From positions 1-64,000 of the IMG/VR virus record IMGVR_UViG_3300049846_002100: DNA of 64,000 nucleotides. One strand, 5' to 3'. The position numbers were made by a program, and so were the translations under genes. The stretch is from a virus. Below the pieces are notes generated by a model, which worked only from the letters and a program-made list of their open reading frames with translations, did not search any database and was not told the DNA's origin. Shown here piece by piece: positions 8,313 to 17,767 of the stretch (positions are counted from its first letter, which is position 1; every line of letters starts with the position of its first letter).

Positions 8313-10514
8313 TTATCCGCCGAAGATGAGCTTCAGGGGGGTGATAAGCGGTCCGATGTCGGGCGCCACATACGCGATGGCCACGCCACACGTGAAACCA
8401 CCCGGACCCGACGGAGGCTTGGTACCTCCGGCCGTGTCAATGAGCTGGAACCACTGGCTCACGTCCCCGCTCGTCTCTTGGAGGAAGAGGGTGTACGCCC
8501 CGATCTGAAGGCTGAGGACGAAGTCCAGGAGAGAAATCAGGTATTGGATGAACCTCTCCAAGATGTCGATCTTCCGGATCAACAGATCGATGAAGGCAAT
8601 GATCTCATCCATGACCCCCTTGAACGCGTCCACAAGGGCTTGGATCTTGGCGATGAGGTCGTAGAGGATCTTGGCCGACCACGGGATGACATCACGGAGC
8701 AGGCTGATCCGGACCCAGTCCGGCGGAACTCCCCCGAGCGTGAAGCTCGTGACGAAGTTCACGGCGAAGAGGACGTTCTTGCGGAAGATCGCGTCTGCAT
8801 ACGCGTCCCCATACCTCACGGAGCCCGCGTAGGAGACAGTCCCGTCCGGCTGGACCTCGACGAGCGTCTTACAGAGCTTCTCGATCGTTTGCGAGTTCTC
8901 GAAGCCCTTGATTGAGACGCCTCCGGAGGGAAGTGGCCCCTGCATCATCGTACGGAACGACTCGATCGTCCCGGTCCCGTTCTCCAGCAACGCGGAAGCG
9001 ACAGTGTTCGTCAGACGCGCTGCTTGCCGACGCACGGACCCAATCTGCCACGGATGCTCCAGAGGCTTCCCGTTGATCGGATTGCGCCCAAACTGTGAGG
9101 GGTCTGCTTCGGCCGGGGAGAGCGCCTTCGCGGCAGACTTCCCGAAGAAGGGTAGATTCGTGAGGCCGCCGATGCCCGAAGCCTGTTTCACCAGGGAGCC
9201 CTTGCCGATTGACGCTGCCGTGGTCGGCGCAATTGGATCACCGTTGCCGTCGAGCTTCTCGTTCGGGCTCAACGGCAGGTGGAAGTTCAAGGAGAACGCG
9301 GTCTGGAAGAGAGCCGTGAGTGCGCCAATCACATCGAAGTTTGCGGGAATCTTCGCGAGCCTCGCAGTCACGATACCCGAACCTCGACCCATGGTTGGCG
9401 GGTGCGCATCATCTGATCCGGGCCACTTGATGATCCATGTATCCGAGTTGGGGTCCTTTCTCTTGGGCGTGTCGAACTCAACTGTAGTGCCGTCGATTTT
9501 GAGGTCCCCACTAAAAGCACGAACACGATAACGGTAAACCTTGTCGAACTGAACGTCCTTGTCGATGTACCTGAACTTCCCGAGCTGACCGAGGATGAAC
9601 GTTGACGTGTTCGAGTCGGTGGAGACGACCGTGTACTTCTGGAACTTGATGAATGGGTCTCCGTACTCATCCGTGACACGCACCGTCCGCTTCAGCTTCT
9701 TGCCGGGCTTTCCGTTGGCTTCGAAGTCCGTTGTGTAGTTGATCGTCACGATGCCGGCCGCATCCGCAACGAGCAGTTGATCGATATCGATCTCATTGGT
9801 TACCGGAATCTCCGCTCGTTCGATGAGGAACTTTGGCGGAATGATCTCCGTCCCAACGGTCACGATGAGATCACTGAACCCTGGATCCGGGGGCTGTTGA
9901 TTTGTTGGGAGCGACCACTCGACAGCGATCGCCTTGGGTTGGTCCGTGAAGACCTTGGCCAAGGCCAGGATGGGGTCACCCTTCGACCCAACGGGGAGCG
10001 CTTTCACGTTCGCTGGCGGGCCATATTGGGGCGATAACAGCTCCTTCCCGAAGAAGCGGAGCAACGTCCGGATCAGTCGAAGCAGGGTGAAGGCGTTATC
10101 GGAGTCAACCGCGAAGAGAAGGAACCCACTCTTCGTGAGTCCCGAGACCGGCTGAGGACGATTCGGGTCCTTGCCGTCGACGAGAGAGCCCTTGAAGCGC
10201 TGGATGAAGGCAGGGTAGCCGCCGGTTTGGCGGAGGAGGTTCGGATCTTTGACCGGGTCCGGGATGTCGTAGTAGCCGTAGAAGCCTGTCTTCTTCAAGC
10301 TCTCGAAGAGGTCGAGGATCTGCTTGATTAGGATCTCGACGAGCGCCTTGATCGGGTTGCCGAAGTCGATCAGGAAGATTTTGACGGTTTCCAGAATCGT
10401 CTTCAGGATCTCCAGGAAGATCAGGAGGGTTTCGAGGATACCTCGAACGCCCTCCAGTAGGTCTTGCGCCGGGATCTGGAAGCCGAAGGATCGCCACGTG
10501 AGATTCGATGCCAT
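8313..10514 (-). CDS. Large virion structural protein, unknown
   Basis: 733 residues in the baseplate operon. Residues about 15-75 are a run of hydrophobic/amphipathic helices (GILETLLIFLEILKTILETV, KALVEILIKQILDLFESL). A central beta-rich zone includes KVYRYRVRAFSGDLKIDG, reminiscent of a fibronectin-type strand pattern. A C-terminal helical zone (KIQALVDAFKGVMDEIIAFI ... LLIRKIDILERFIQYLISLL) mirrors the N-terminus. It has no family I can name. The hydrophobic flanks could be membrane-active or intertwined helices in the baseplate. It is separated from the following HNH gene by 31 bases. Confidence 0.65.
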   Translation of the reverse strand: MASNLTWRSFGFQIPAQDLLEGVRGILETLLIFLEILKTILETVKIFLIDFGNPIKALVEILIKQILDLFESLKKTGFYGYYDIPDPVKDPNLLRQTGGYPAFIQRFKGSLVDGKDPNRPQPVSGLTKSGFLLFAVDSDNAFTLLRLIRTLLRFFGKELLSPQYGPPANVKALPVGSKGDPILALAKVFTDQPKAIAVEWSLPTNQQPPDPGFSDLIVTVGTEIIPPKFLIERAEIPVTNEIDIDQLLVADAAGIVTINYTTDFEANGKPGKKLKRTVRVTDEYGDPFIKFQKYTVVSTDSNTSTFILGQLGKFRYIDKDVQFDKVYRYRVRAFSGDLKIDGTTVEFDTPKRKDPNSDTWIIKWPGSDDAHPPTMGRGSGIVTARLAKIPANFDVIGALTALFQTAFSLNFHLPLSPNEKLDGNGDPIAPTTAASIGKGSLVKQASGIGGLTNLPFFGKSAAKALSPAEADPSQFGRNPINGKPLEHPWQIGSVRRQAARLTNTVASALLENGTGTIESFRTMMQGPLPSGGVSIKGFENSQTIEKLCKTLVEVQPDGTVSYAGSVRYGDAYADAIFRKNVLFAVNFVTSFTLGGVPPDWVRISLLRDVIPWSAKILYDLIAKIQALVDAFKGVMDEIIAFIDLLIRKIDILERFIQYLISLLDFVLSLQIGAYTLFLQETSGDVSQWFQLIDTAGGTKPPSGPGGFTCGVAIAYVAPDIGPLITPLKLIFGG

Positions 10515-10519
10515 CTACC

Positions 10520-10753
10520 CTAGCTCCCGTATTGGAGCTTCTTCAGCTTCCTGCGCATGAGTTCAAGCTGGCACTCACTGGCTTTGATCGTCGCCTTGAT
10601 CACGTCCTTCATCCGGTCGTTGATCGGCAGGGTCTCCTTGTACTCCCACTTGAGTTCGGGCTCGGGGGGAGTTGGCGGAGCCTCCCCCCGGGGAGCGGCG
10701 GTCGTCTCGGGCTCCGGTTCAACGTTATCGGGCTTCGGATCTTCTGTGCTCAT
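10520..10753 (-). CDS. Small conserved-looking tail-operon protein
   Basis: 77 residues. The first 35 are Pro/Glu-rich and probably disordered; the rest (YKETLPINDRMKDVIKATIK ... LELMRRKLKKLQYGS) is helical and basic. It overlaps the 2014-residue gene by four bases (ATGA) and precedes the 733-residue gene by five bases, so it is part of the structural operon. Possibly a chaperone or linker; no family recognised. Confidence 0.65.
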   Translation of the reverse strand: MSTEDPKPDNVEPEPETTAAPRGEAPPTPPEPELKWEYKETLPINDRMKDVIKATIKASECQLELMRRKLKKLQYGS

Positions 10754-13700
10754 GAGACGGCCAACAGCTTCGTGAGGTTCTTGACTACATCGGCTTGGGT
10801 CTTCTTTCGTTGATTGACTGCCTGACCCAAACGAGTGAGGATACCCTTCTCGAAGTTGATTCGAGCGTCGATCCAGACGTACCTCTTGTCGTAGAGCTTG
10901 TCGGCACCCGAGAGGACGTTCGAGACCTTGGTCACGATGCCGTTGGGGTCCGTAACGGCATTAACACGGCTCTGAACGAGCGGCTCGCGCGTGTTGAGAT
11001 CCGCGATCGTCAGGGTGTTGGCAAACGCGATGGTGTCCGTTACGGGGCCCGGCTTAATGACCTGAGCCTGAGCCAGCTTCGCAAGGAACCCGGGGATACC
11101 GGCGACGTAGCTTTCAATGGCTGTGAGCTGCACGAAGAGGTCGGACAGTGAGTTGTACGTGACTCCGAATGAAGACACGACTCGGTAGCCCGCAGCGGGA
11201 TCTGCGCTCGGGAAAGGCGGGTCGACAGTGATCTGCGTCTCCGAATCAACGCTTGTGATCTTGTAGACGCCCGCCGCCACTCCGTTCCGGATGTACAGGA
11301 AGTGTGAGCTGCGAACGTCGGAGGATTGGAACGTGGCACCCAAGTTCGTGAGCGTCGTGCCTGAAGCGTTACCCGTTGAGGGTGTCACGATGTTTTCGAA
11401 CGCTTGCTCCAGGGTGGCTTCGAGCGCGTCCGCCTCGTTGAGTGGCTTCGGAGGGACGTTCGTGCTCAGCACATCGATCTGCCCTTGAACCGAGGTCGTA
11501 AGGATGTCGAAGAGAGACCCTGGGCCGCCGTATGTGTTGAGCGGGTTGTCGATGCGGTACCCAATGAAGGGTGTCGATGGGAGCCCCGTCGTCGTGTGCA
11601 GGAGAAGAGTGGTCGCGCTCGTCACGGTGAGGACTTGGTAGCGACCGCCGACGATCGAACCCGAGGTGAACACCACGGTGTGCCCGGCTTGAACGCCTGC
11701 GGTGACGAAGTTCGCCGAGGTGTCCGTGAGCAATGCACCGTTCACCGTCGTCGTGATTGCATTGCCAGTGACCAAGCTGTTCGACACGGTAACGGTGAAC
11801 TGGAAGCTGCTCCCGTCGAAAGTGAAAGGGGTGTCGACCGTGATCACCGTCCCGATAACAGAGACGATACGCCGGTACGCGGAAGTCGCGTTCACGCCGG
11901 AAGTGATCCGCAGAAGGTCGTATTGCTGCGGGGTCGGCGAACCAAACGCCGTAGACGACGTGATGATTGTACCACCGGCGTTCATCGTCCCCGTTCCGAC
12001 AAACGGAGCTTGAGTGGCCGCGCGGAGCGAACCTCCCGTCTTGATGATCTCATACTCGTTGTACGCGTACCCTCCGCCGGACGGAGGCAGCACTGTCGAC
12101 GGGATGACCTCTGCCTCGAACGAGGGCGTGAGAATCGGGAAAGTCAGCGACCCCGCATCATCGATCGCCAAGCCATCTAGGGCCGGAATACGGAGTGGCT
12201 CGGTCAGTGAGTTCGAGAACTGCGCGAAGCACTGCAACGGCTGTCCCGCCGGGATCTGCTTGATGACCAGCTCATTGGGAACGGGAGTCGGGGAGAAGCT
12301 CCCATCGAGCGGTGGGATCGCCTTCATGTACAGGATCAGGCCCTTCTCAGGGTCTATTGCGTAGCTTGGGGGGTTGTAGTGAACCATCTGATTCACGGTA
12401 GGCTGCGCCCCACCGCTCGCATTCGAGTCATCGATCGGAGAGCGGTAGATCGTCGAGCCCGCGGGCACGGCGGCGGGTAAGGCACTCACGGCAAGGGTTG
12501 TCGCCGACACCACGCTGGTAACGGTCACCGGGGCGAGGATGTTCGAGACGAACGTGCCATCTCTCTTCTGGATGATGCACTTCATCCCGTTCAAGAACGG
12601 CGGTCGCACCTGTTCGGCGTTACCCTGCGCATTGTCGACCGTGATCGTCGTAGAGCCAGCGGGCGCATCCCTTGTGATGATGGCGAAAGCGGGGCGCGTG
12701 GAGAGATCCACAACCGACGTAACGTTCTTGGCTTTGAGGTCGAGAACGGTCTGTCCCGTCTCGGTTGCGTTCGCGGACACGCCGTAGATAAACTTCTGCG
12801 TCGGGTAGAACCGGCTGAACGACGAAGGCAGGTAGAACTTCTGGTACGTCCCGAGCGCGCCCACGGAGAAGTTGGGGAACGTGAACGAGATTGCGAACGG
12901 GGCGTCAGAGATTTTGACGATGTCGTCGATCTGGTTCGTCGCGTTGACGGGATCGACGTTACCCGGGTTCAGGTTCCCATCGAATTTGAACCGTCCACTC
13001 CGATGTCCAACCACACGTCCGTCAACGTTCTGAAGAACATCCTCCAAGTAGTTGATCGTATCATTGTACCACTTAAGTGAAGCTCTCGCGACCACGTCCT
13101 CGTTCGCGTACCGACCCTCATCGAAGAACGCGGACGGCCGCCCTTGCTCATAGAGCTTGGGTTGGGACATGTTTGAGGTGTTGGGGCCACCCGAAGGGGT
13201 CCCAGACTTCGCCGCTTGCTCGTATTGCTGTGAAAGCTCCGCGCGGTAGTTCGTGAACGTCTCAACACGGTAGAACCACGTGTCCGGGGAGTAGAGCTGG
13301 TAGTCCATCCTCAACACTTGGTTGAGGATGCCGTTCTCTGCCGTGGGGACGATCAAGTGGCTGTATGTGGCGCGGACGTTCCGCCCCTGATTGACGATGA
13401 TGTTGCCCGTGTATAGGATCCCAAACTCCTCATCACGAAGAAGCGGAGCCTTGAACTTTACCTCGCCGCTGTCATCGATCGTGTAGTCCGTTGGTGTCGT
13501 GAGGACCGTACCCTTCTGCCCGGCGATCTTCCGGTAGACTGTGATCGGTGAAGTGGCAGGGCGAGTCGTGACGGGAGGACGCTGCGTACGTACCGCTGCT
13601 GAAGCCGAGTCAACGATAGGGCGGACAGAGTGGCGAAGGAGATGTCCGTTGGCCGATACATACTGGCGAAGGGAGTTCGTCGCGAGCGTGACCTCGGTGC

Positions 13701-16700
13701 GGTTCGTTTCGGCCTTGAAAGCGGCACCCGTGACCAGATACAGCTCCAAGAAGCTCATGGACCCATCGGTGAAGGCCGCGACCGTCCCCGATTTATAGAC
13801 GCTCGTGCGATCTCCTTCGATCGAGAACTTGTTGCTGCCCTTGGGAACCGGATCGTACGCGGCGGGCTCGGGTGCGAAGTAGCTCGGCTGCCCCGGAGAG
13901 GACACAAAAGGCGTGGGTCCCGACGACTGGAAGACCTTCGGGGCTTGGAAGTCGTTTGCGAAGACCTGAGGTGTGGTGAGCGTGACCGTTGTCGTTTGAG
14001 ACGGCGTGTCGTAGACGACGGTTCCGATGATGTAGACCTCCTCTTGCTCGATCCGAAAGAGGTGGTTCGGCTTGAAAACGGGGGTCCAATCCCCATTGAG
14101 CGTGAACTTAGAGTTTGGTTGCCCGTCATCTTCTGCGGAAATGACAAGCTGGACCATGATCATCGGAGGAGAAAGGACCGTCGTGGTCTTGTCCCCGGGC
14201 ATGGCCTCGTAAATGAAGTAGTCGACGTAGACGCGCTCCCCGGGGCCAATGATGGCGCCGTGGGGCAGAGCATCCGTGAGAATGTCGTCGGGGAGAAACT
14301 GGACTGTGCTTGGAGGACCCGCGTTGATGAGACACTGCTCCCCGGTGACTTGCGGACGACCCCCACGAAAGACTGCGGCGGGGGGGAGTGCGGCTACCCT
14401 TCGATTCGTCGGGTTGAAACTCAGGATGTTCGTGGGGTCCGGGTGGTCCAGCGTGACCTCCTTGCGAACCTGCCACGTCACTTGCTCCGTGGTGAGCACC
14501 CCGGTTGCTTCGGGCTTGTATGTCACGTACGCCTCATCGAACGCCAACGATCGTTGGTTGAAGTCGATGAAGCCGAGAGGAGCGCTGATCTGGTAGTCGA
14601 CCTGTTGCTTCAGCTTGTAGACGTGAAAGACATCTCCGCCCGCGTTCACGTCGTTCTGGCTGAAGTTAACGTTGCCCGTGTCTGCGCTGATCTCAACAGC
14701 CAGACTCAACAGAGAAGCCGGTGCTGTGAACGCTCCGTCGTTCGGTACGACCGTAACCGATTCCGAGAACGTACTGAGCCCGAAGCGGAATCGAGAACGG
14801 TCAACCTGATCCAAGGGAACGGCAAACCGTGGGGAGTTGGTGATCGCCCCGAGCTTCCTGACGCGCTCAACCTTTGTCTCCGGGTCCGCGAGGATGACCT
14901 CCTCGAAGAAGCGGTCAAGTAGGATCTCGCGCCCTCGACGAACCGTGTAGGACACGGCAGAAACGGTTCCACCGCTTGCGTCCAGCGTGAGCGACGTAGG
15001 ACTCGGAACGTCCGTGATGACGTAAACGCCTTTGGCCGAACCTCCCGGGACGATCAGAATGTCGCCAGGCTGGACTCCGGTGAAGTTCGCCGCCACATCC
15101 GTGAGAACGGTCCCCGCAATCGAGGCCCCTACTCCTTCCAAGACCAACTCTCCGTCAGTCTCAACGAAGTTGATGACGCCGCTCGTGGCATCGAGGAGAA
15201 CTTGTTGGTCGGGCACCAGGGTTGTGAAGACGTTGGTCCCGACGCCGGTCTCCAGCTCGAACGTGTACGCAGACGGCTGTACGAGGGGGTCGCCGAGATA
15301 GATGGCCCCAGACGGCTGCATGATCGGTATGATATGGTTCTGCTTTCGACGCGCGTAGCTGAGAGTGCGTTGGTCGAGGTCAAGAACGTAGCCGAACCCC
15401 GGCGGGGGTGAACCCACGTCAAGGCGCGTAAGGGGGCCCACGAAACTGCCCGACCCTTGCTCCACCTTCACGGCGAGAGGGGCAACACCATCGTCGATCG
15501 GTACGGAGGGGAGGAAGACCTGAGGTGCGCCGATGATTGGCGATGCGAGAAGCGCGTTCGTGACCGTGTATACGGAAGACACATCCTTCAGCTCGGAGTT
15601 GGCTGCATCCAGATTCACCGGGTTGCGGAAGAGCCGAAGGGCCACCCCGCGTTCGACAACAAGGTCGGCGATCATCACCGTGACCGATTGCCCGGCGAGA
15701 AGGAGGGTGTCAGTGAGCGAAAAACGGAACTCGGCGTTGCTGCCAGTCTGCTTGATCTGCACGATCCCACGCTTCCCGATTGGGTCGGAGAACGCGTCGA
15801 CGTACACGTAGCCGGGAAACTGATACGAGCCGGCTCTGATGACGAGGTCACCTCCAACCGAGGGCATGTCGGACATGTTCAGTCCGACGTACCCCCCGGG
15901 CATCGTGCCGAGGGTTTGCGTGACCAGCCCGACATCACGTGCGAACGCGACGCCCCCGTAGTAGACGCTCTTCCCCGCGTTGGCCGCCTCGTCCGAAGAG
16001 TTGAACTTGAGCAAGCCGGTGTCGAGAGCCCACTCGACGGTACCGGGGGCAGGGTTCGCAGACAGGGCGCCTTCGTTCGGTCGTTCGATCGATGTCAGAT
16101 CGCGCCCGTAACCGAAACGAATGAGCGGGAACTGCCCCGTCGCGGGCAACGGGTTAAGTATCAAGGTCGAGCCGACAGTGCCAATACGACCCTTAGAGTC
16201 TTTGAACGTGAAGAACGTCTGCCGTTGTACCCGGACGACCTGACCCGCGTACGTCGAAAGATCCACGGTGTTCCAGTTCAGGTTGCCCGTTTCAAACGAT
16301 AGTTCGACCGTACCAGGTGGGGGTGACCCGAACGATGCGTCAAGGTCCACAAGCTGGACCGTCATGGTTGTCCCGCTTCCCGTGGAACCCACAGCGATTC
16401 GCATCGGGAAGAGGGACAGATCGTCAATCGACGGCTTGGGCGCCTTCAGCCTCGTCGTGTTGGCGTTAGCATCGAGGGGGGTCGGGAGTTGGTCGAGAGG
16501 CCCTCCCGGGAGGAGCTTGAACCGCTGCTCCATTCCTTCGTAGTCGAACCGCTGGAATGCGAGCTTCTCCTTACCCTCGTTCTTCGTCCACGCGAAGCGA
16601 GCGTAGGGCAGGTTCCCATCCGCCTCGACGTACACGAGGTATTCGGTCCGCGGGTTCGGCTCTGAACCCCACGGATAGGCGGCACCGAATGCACCGCCAT

Positions 16701-16794
16701 CGAAGATGGTGTTGTCCGGAGACGCCGTAAACGCGGAGTTCGACGTGCCCAGACGAGGCTTTTCGAGCACATACCCTTTCAAACTGAAGGCCAT
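10750..16794 (-). CDS. Giant beta-rich virion protein (2014 residues)
   Basis: 2014 residues, the largest gene in the window. It is built from recurrent beta modules. One type reads like PPPGTVELSFETGNLNWNTV (near 175), APGTVEWALDTGLLKFNSSD (near 260) and SLAVEISADTGNVNFSQND (near 710). Another reads TVLTDVAANFTGVQPGDI (near 575), ALLTDTSANFVTAGVQAG (near 1700) and TTLTNLGATFQSSDVRSSHF (near 1840), each followed by a Gly-x-Tyr strand (GVYVITDV, GRYQVLTV, GVYKITSV). The C-terminus is helical and basic (RINFEKGILTRLGQAVNQRK). In the baseplate operon this suggests a peripheral baseplate, collar or fibre-scaffold protein. The ATG follows the upstream endonuclease stop by one base, with AGAAGGTGG as ribosome-binding site inside that gene. 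Confidence 0.7.
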   Translation of the reverse strand: MAFSLKGYVLEKPRLGTSNSAFTASPDNTIFDGGAFGAAYPWGSEPNPRTEYLVYVEADGNLPYARFAWTKNEGKEKLAFQRFDYEGMEQRFKLLPGGPLDQLPTPLDANANTTRLKAPKPSIDDLSLFPMRIAVGSTGSGTTMTVQLVDLDASFGSPPPGTVELSFETGNLNWNTVDLSTYAGQVVRVQRQTFFTFKDSKGRIGTVGSTLILNPLPATGQFPLIRFGYGRDLTSIERPNEGALSANPAPGTVEWALDTGLLKFNSSDEAANAGKSVYYGGVAFARDVGLVTQTLGTMPGGYVGLNMSDMPSVGGDLVIRAGSYQFPGYVYVDAFSDPIGKRGIVQIKQTGSNAEFRFSLTDTLLLAGQSVTVMIADLVVERGVALRLFRNPVNLDAANSELKDVSSVYTVTNALLASPIIGAPQVFLPSVPIDDGVAPLAVKVEQGSGSFVGPLTRLDVGSPPPGFGYVLDLDQRTLSYARRKQNHIIPIMQPSGAIYLGDPLVQPSAYTFELETGVGTNVFTTLVPDQQVLLDATSGVINFVETDGELVLEGVGASIAGTVLTDVAANFTGVQPGDILIVPGGSAKGVYVITDVPSPTSLTLDASGGTVSAVSYTVRRGREILLDRFFEEVILADPETKVERVRKLGAITNSPRFAVPLDQVDRSRFRFGLSTFSESVTVVPNDGAFTAPASLLSLAVEISADTGNVNFSQNDVNAGGDVFHVYKLKQQVDYQISAPLGFIDFNQRSLAFDEAYVTYKPEATGVLTTEQVTWQVRKEVTLDHPDPTNILSFNPTNRRVAALPPAAVFRGGRPQVTGEQCLINAGPPSTVQFLPDDILTDALPHGAIIGPGERVYVDYFIYEAMPGDKTTTVLSPPMIMVQLVISAEDDGQPNSKFTLNGDWTPVFKPNHLFRIEQEEVYIIGTVVYDTPSQTTTVTLTTPQVFANDFQAPKVFQSSGPTPFVSSPGQPSYFAPEPAAYDPVPKGSNKFSIEGDRTSVYKSGTVAAFTDGSMSFLELYLVTGAAFKAETNRTEVTLATNSLRQYVSANGHLLRHSVRPIVDSASAAVRTQRPPVTTRPATSPITVYRKIAGQKGTVLTTPTDYTIDDSGEVKFKAPLLRDEEFGILYTGNIIVNQGRNVRATYSHLIVPTAENGILNQVLRMDYQLYSPDTWFYRVETFTNYRAELSQQYEQAAKSGTPSGGPNTSNMSQPKLYEQGRPSAFFDEGRYANEDVVARASLKWYNDTINYLEDVLQNVDGRVVGHRSGRFKFDGNLNPGNVDPVNATNQIDDIVKISDAPFAISFTFPNFSVGALGTYQKFYLPSSFSRFYPTQKFIYGVSANATETGQTVLDLKAKNVTSVVDLSTRPAFAIITRDAPAGSTTITVDNAQGNAEQVRPPFLNGMKCIIQKRDGTFVSNILAPVTVTSVVSATTLAVSALPAAVPAGSTIYRSPIDDSNASGGAQPTVNQMVHYNPPSYAIDPEKGLILYMKAIPPLDGSFSPTPVPNELVIKQIPAGQPLQCFAQFSNSLTEPLRIPALDGLAIDDAGSLTFPILTPSFEAEVIPSTVLPPSGGGYAYNEYEIIKTGGSLRAATQAPFVGTGTMNAGGTIITSSTAFGSPTPQQYDLLRITSGVNATSAYRRIVSVIGTVITVDTPFTFDGSSFQFTVTVSNSLVTGNAITTTVNGALLTDTSANFVTAGVQAGHTVVFTSGSIVGGRYQVLTVTSATTLLLHTTTGLPSTPFIGYRIDNPLNTYGGPGSLFDILTTSVQGQIDVLSTNVPPKPLNEADALEATLEQAFENIVTPSTGNASGTTLTNLGATFQSSDVRSSHFLYIRNGVAAGVYKITSVDSETQITVDPPFPSADPAAGYRVVSSFGVTYNSLSDLFVQLTAIESYVAGIPGFLAKLAQAQVIKPGPVTDTIAFANTLTIADLNTREPLVQSRVNAVTDPNGIVTKVSNVLSGADKLYDKRYVWIDARINFEKGILTRLGQAVNQRKKTQADVVKNLTKLLAVS

Positions 16795-16795
16795 A

Positions 16796-17578
16796 TCAAG
16801 CCACCTTCTGTGTTTCGCGACGCATGTGTGCCCGTAGACGACGGCAACAACTACAGACGAGGTCGCACTTAGCCACCTCTTTCAGGATCCTGCCCCAGGA
16901 CCAAAGCCTGGATACGTCGGTAGCTTTAGAACCCCCCACATGATCGAACTCCATTGCCGGTACGGGAAATACACCGCCACAATCCTGGCACGGGCCCGAC
17001 TTCAGAGCTTCAAGCCTCACTCTCAGTGCGACACGATAAGGGTTGAGCGAGCGTTCTCGACGAGCCTCCGTGCGCGTTCTGTGGTAGTTGGCACGAACGA
17101 GATCACACTTCGCGATCTCCGCCAAGATGGTGTCATCCGAACATGAAACCATTTGACTCACGGGGGCAACTTCGCTTCCCCATACATGATCGAAGTCCAT
17201 GCAGACAGGTGGGTAGCTGCGGAGGCAGTCAACGCACTTTTTACCCCGCTTCATGGATTCGATGAAGGCGCGCTTTCGACTTGTGTAGTCTCGTGCAAAG
17301 GCGGCTCGTTCTGCACCCGTATAACGAGCCGCCCCGTGAGCTAGGATCTCGTTTCGATGGGTGGTGTACCATGCCCGTTTTGAAGCGTTGTATCGCTCAG
17401 GATTGGCCGCTGCCCACGCTCTAGTCGCTGCTATGCGTCGATCCCAGTTCATGTTGGTGTACGCTCTCAGGCACACCTTGCACCGGCAAGACAGCCCGTT
17501 CTTTTTCGTGCGGTCACGCTGGAAAGGGCCAAGCGAATCACACTTTACACACCTCTTCGAAGAGGGCGTAGCACCCAT
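16796..17578 (-). CDS. Tandem HNH homing endonuclease with eroded motifs
   Basis: 260 residues. An N-terminal zinc module (CVKCDSL ... CRCKVC) and a basic helical spacer precede two copies of an HNH-type domain. Copy 1 (about 113-180) has CVDCLRSYPPVCMDFDHVWG and ends CDLVRANYHRTRTEAR. Copy 2 (about 192-252) has CQDCGGVFPVPAMEFDHVGG and ends CDLVCSCCRRLRAHMR. The usual end is CxxCH: copy 1 keeps His but has lost both Cys, copy 2 keeps both Cys but has Arg for His. Activity is therefore doubtful. It sits at the junction between a 53-residue gene and the giant virion gene and supplies the latter's ribosome-binding site. Confidence 0.82.
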   Translation of the reverse strand: MGATPSSKRCVKCDSLGPFQRDRTKKNGLSCRCKVCLRAYTNMNWDRRIAATRAWAAANPERYNASKRAWYTTHRNEILAHGAARYTGAERAAFARDYTSRKRAFIESMKRGKKCVDCLRSYPPVCMDFDHVWGSEVAPVSQMVSCSDDTILAEIAKCDLVRANYHRTRTEARRERSLNPYRVALRVRLEALKSGPCQDCGGVFPVPAMEFDHVGGSKATDVSRLWSWGRILKEVAKCDLVCSCCRRLRAHMRRETQKVA

Positions 17579-17590
17579 TTTGTCGAGGCC

Positions 17591-17752
17591 TCAGTTGATC
17601 GTGATCGGGACCCAGTCATGGAAGACGCCCTCGCAGTAGAAGACGAGGAGCACGCCGTTCGATTCCAGACGGATCTTGCGGGACTGCCGCGTCGGGGTCA
17701 CCGCAAGCTGCGCGATCAAGTCACTGAGGGTGGGGACTGCATTTTCATCCAT
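17591..17752 (-). CDS. Small protein (53 residues) upstream of endonuclease
   Basis: An open frame from the ATG at 17752 to TGA at 17591-17593 encodes MDENAVPTLSDLIAQLAV ... FYCEGVFHDWVPITIN. It lies 15 bases after the 189-residue gene and 12 bases before the endonuclease start, filling an otherwise empty slot in the operon. The pattern of a short helix followed by beta strands looks protein-like rather than random. Before the endonuclease invasion it would have directly preceded the giant virion gene. Function unknown. Confidence 0.55.
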   Translation of the reverse strand: MDENAVPTLSDLIAQLAVTPTRQSRKIRLESNGVLLVFYCEGVFHDWVPITIN

Positions 17753-17767
17753 TTTGGATCTCCGATC

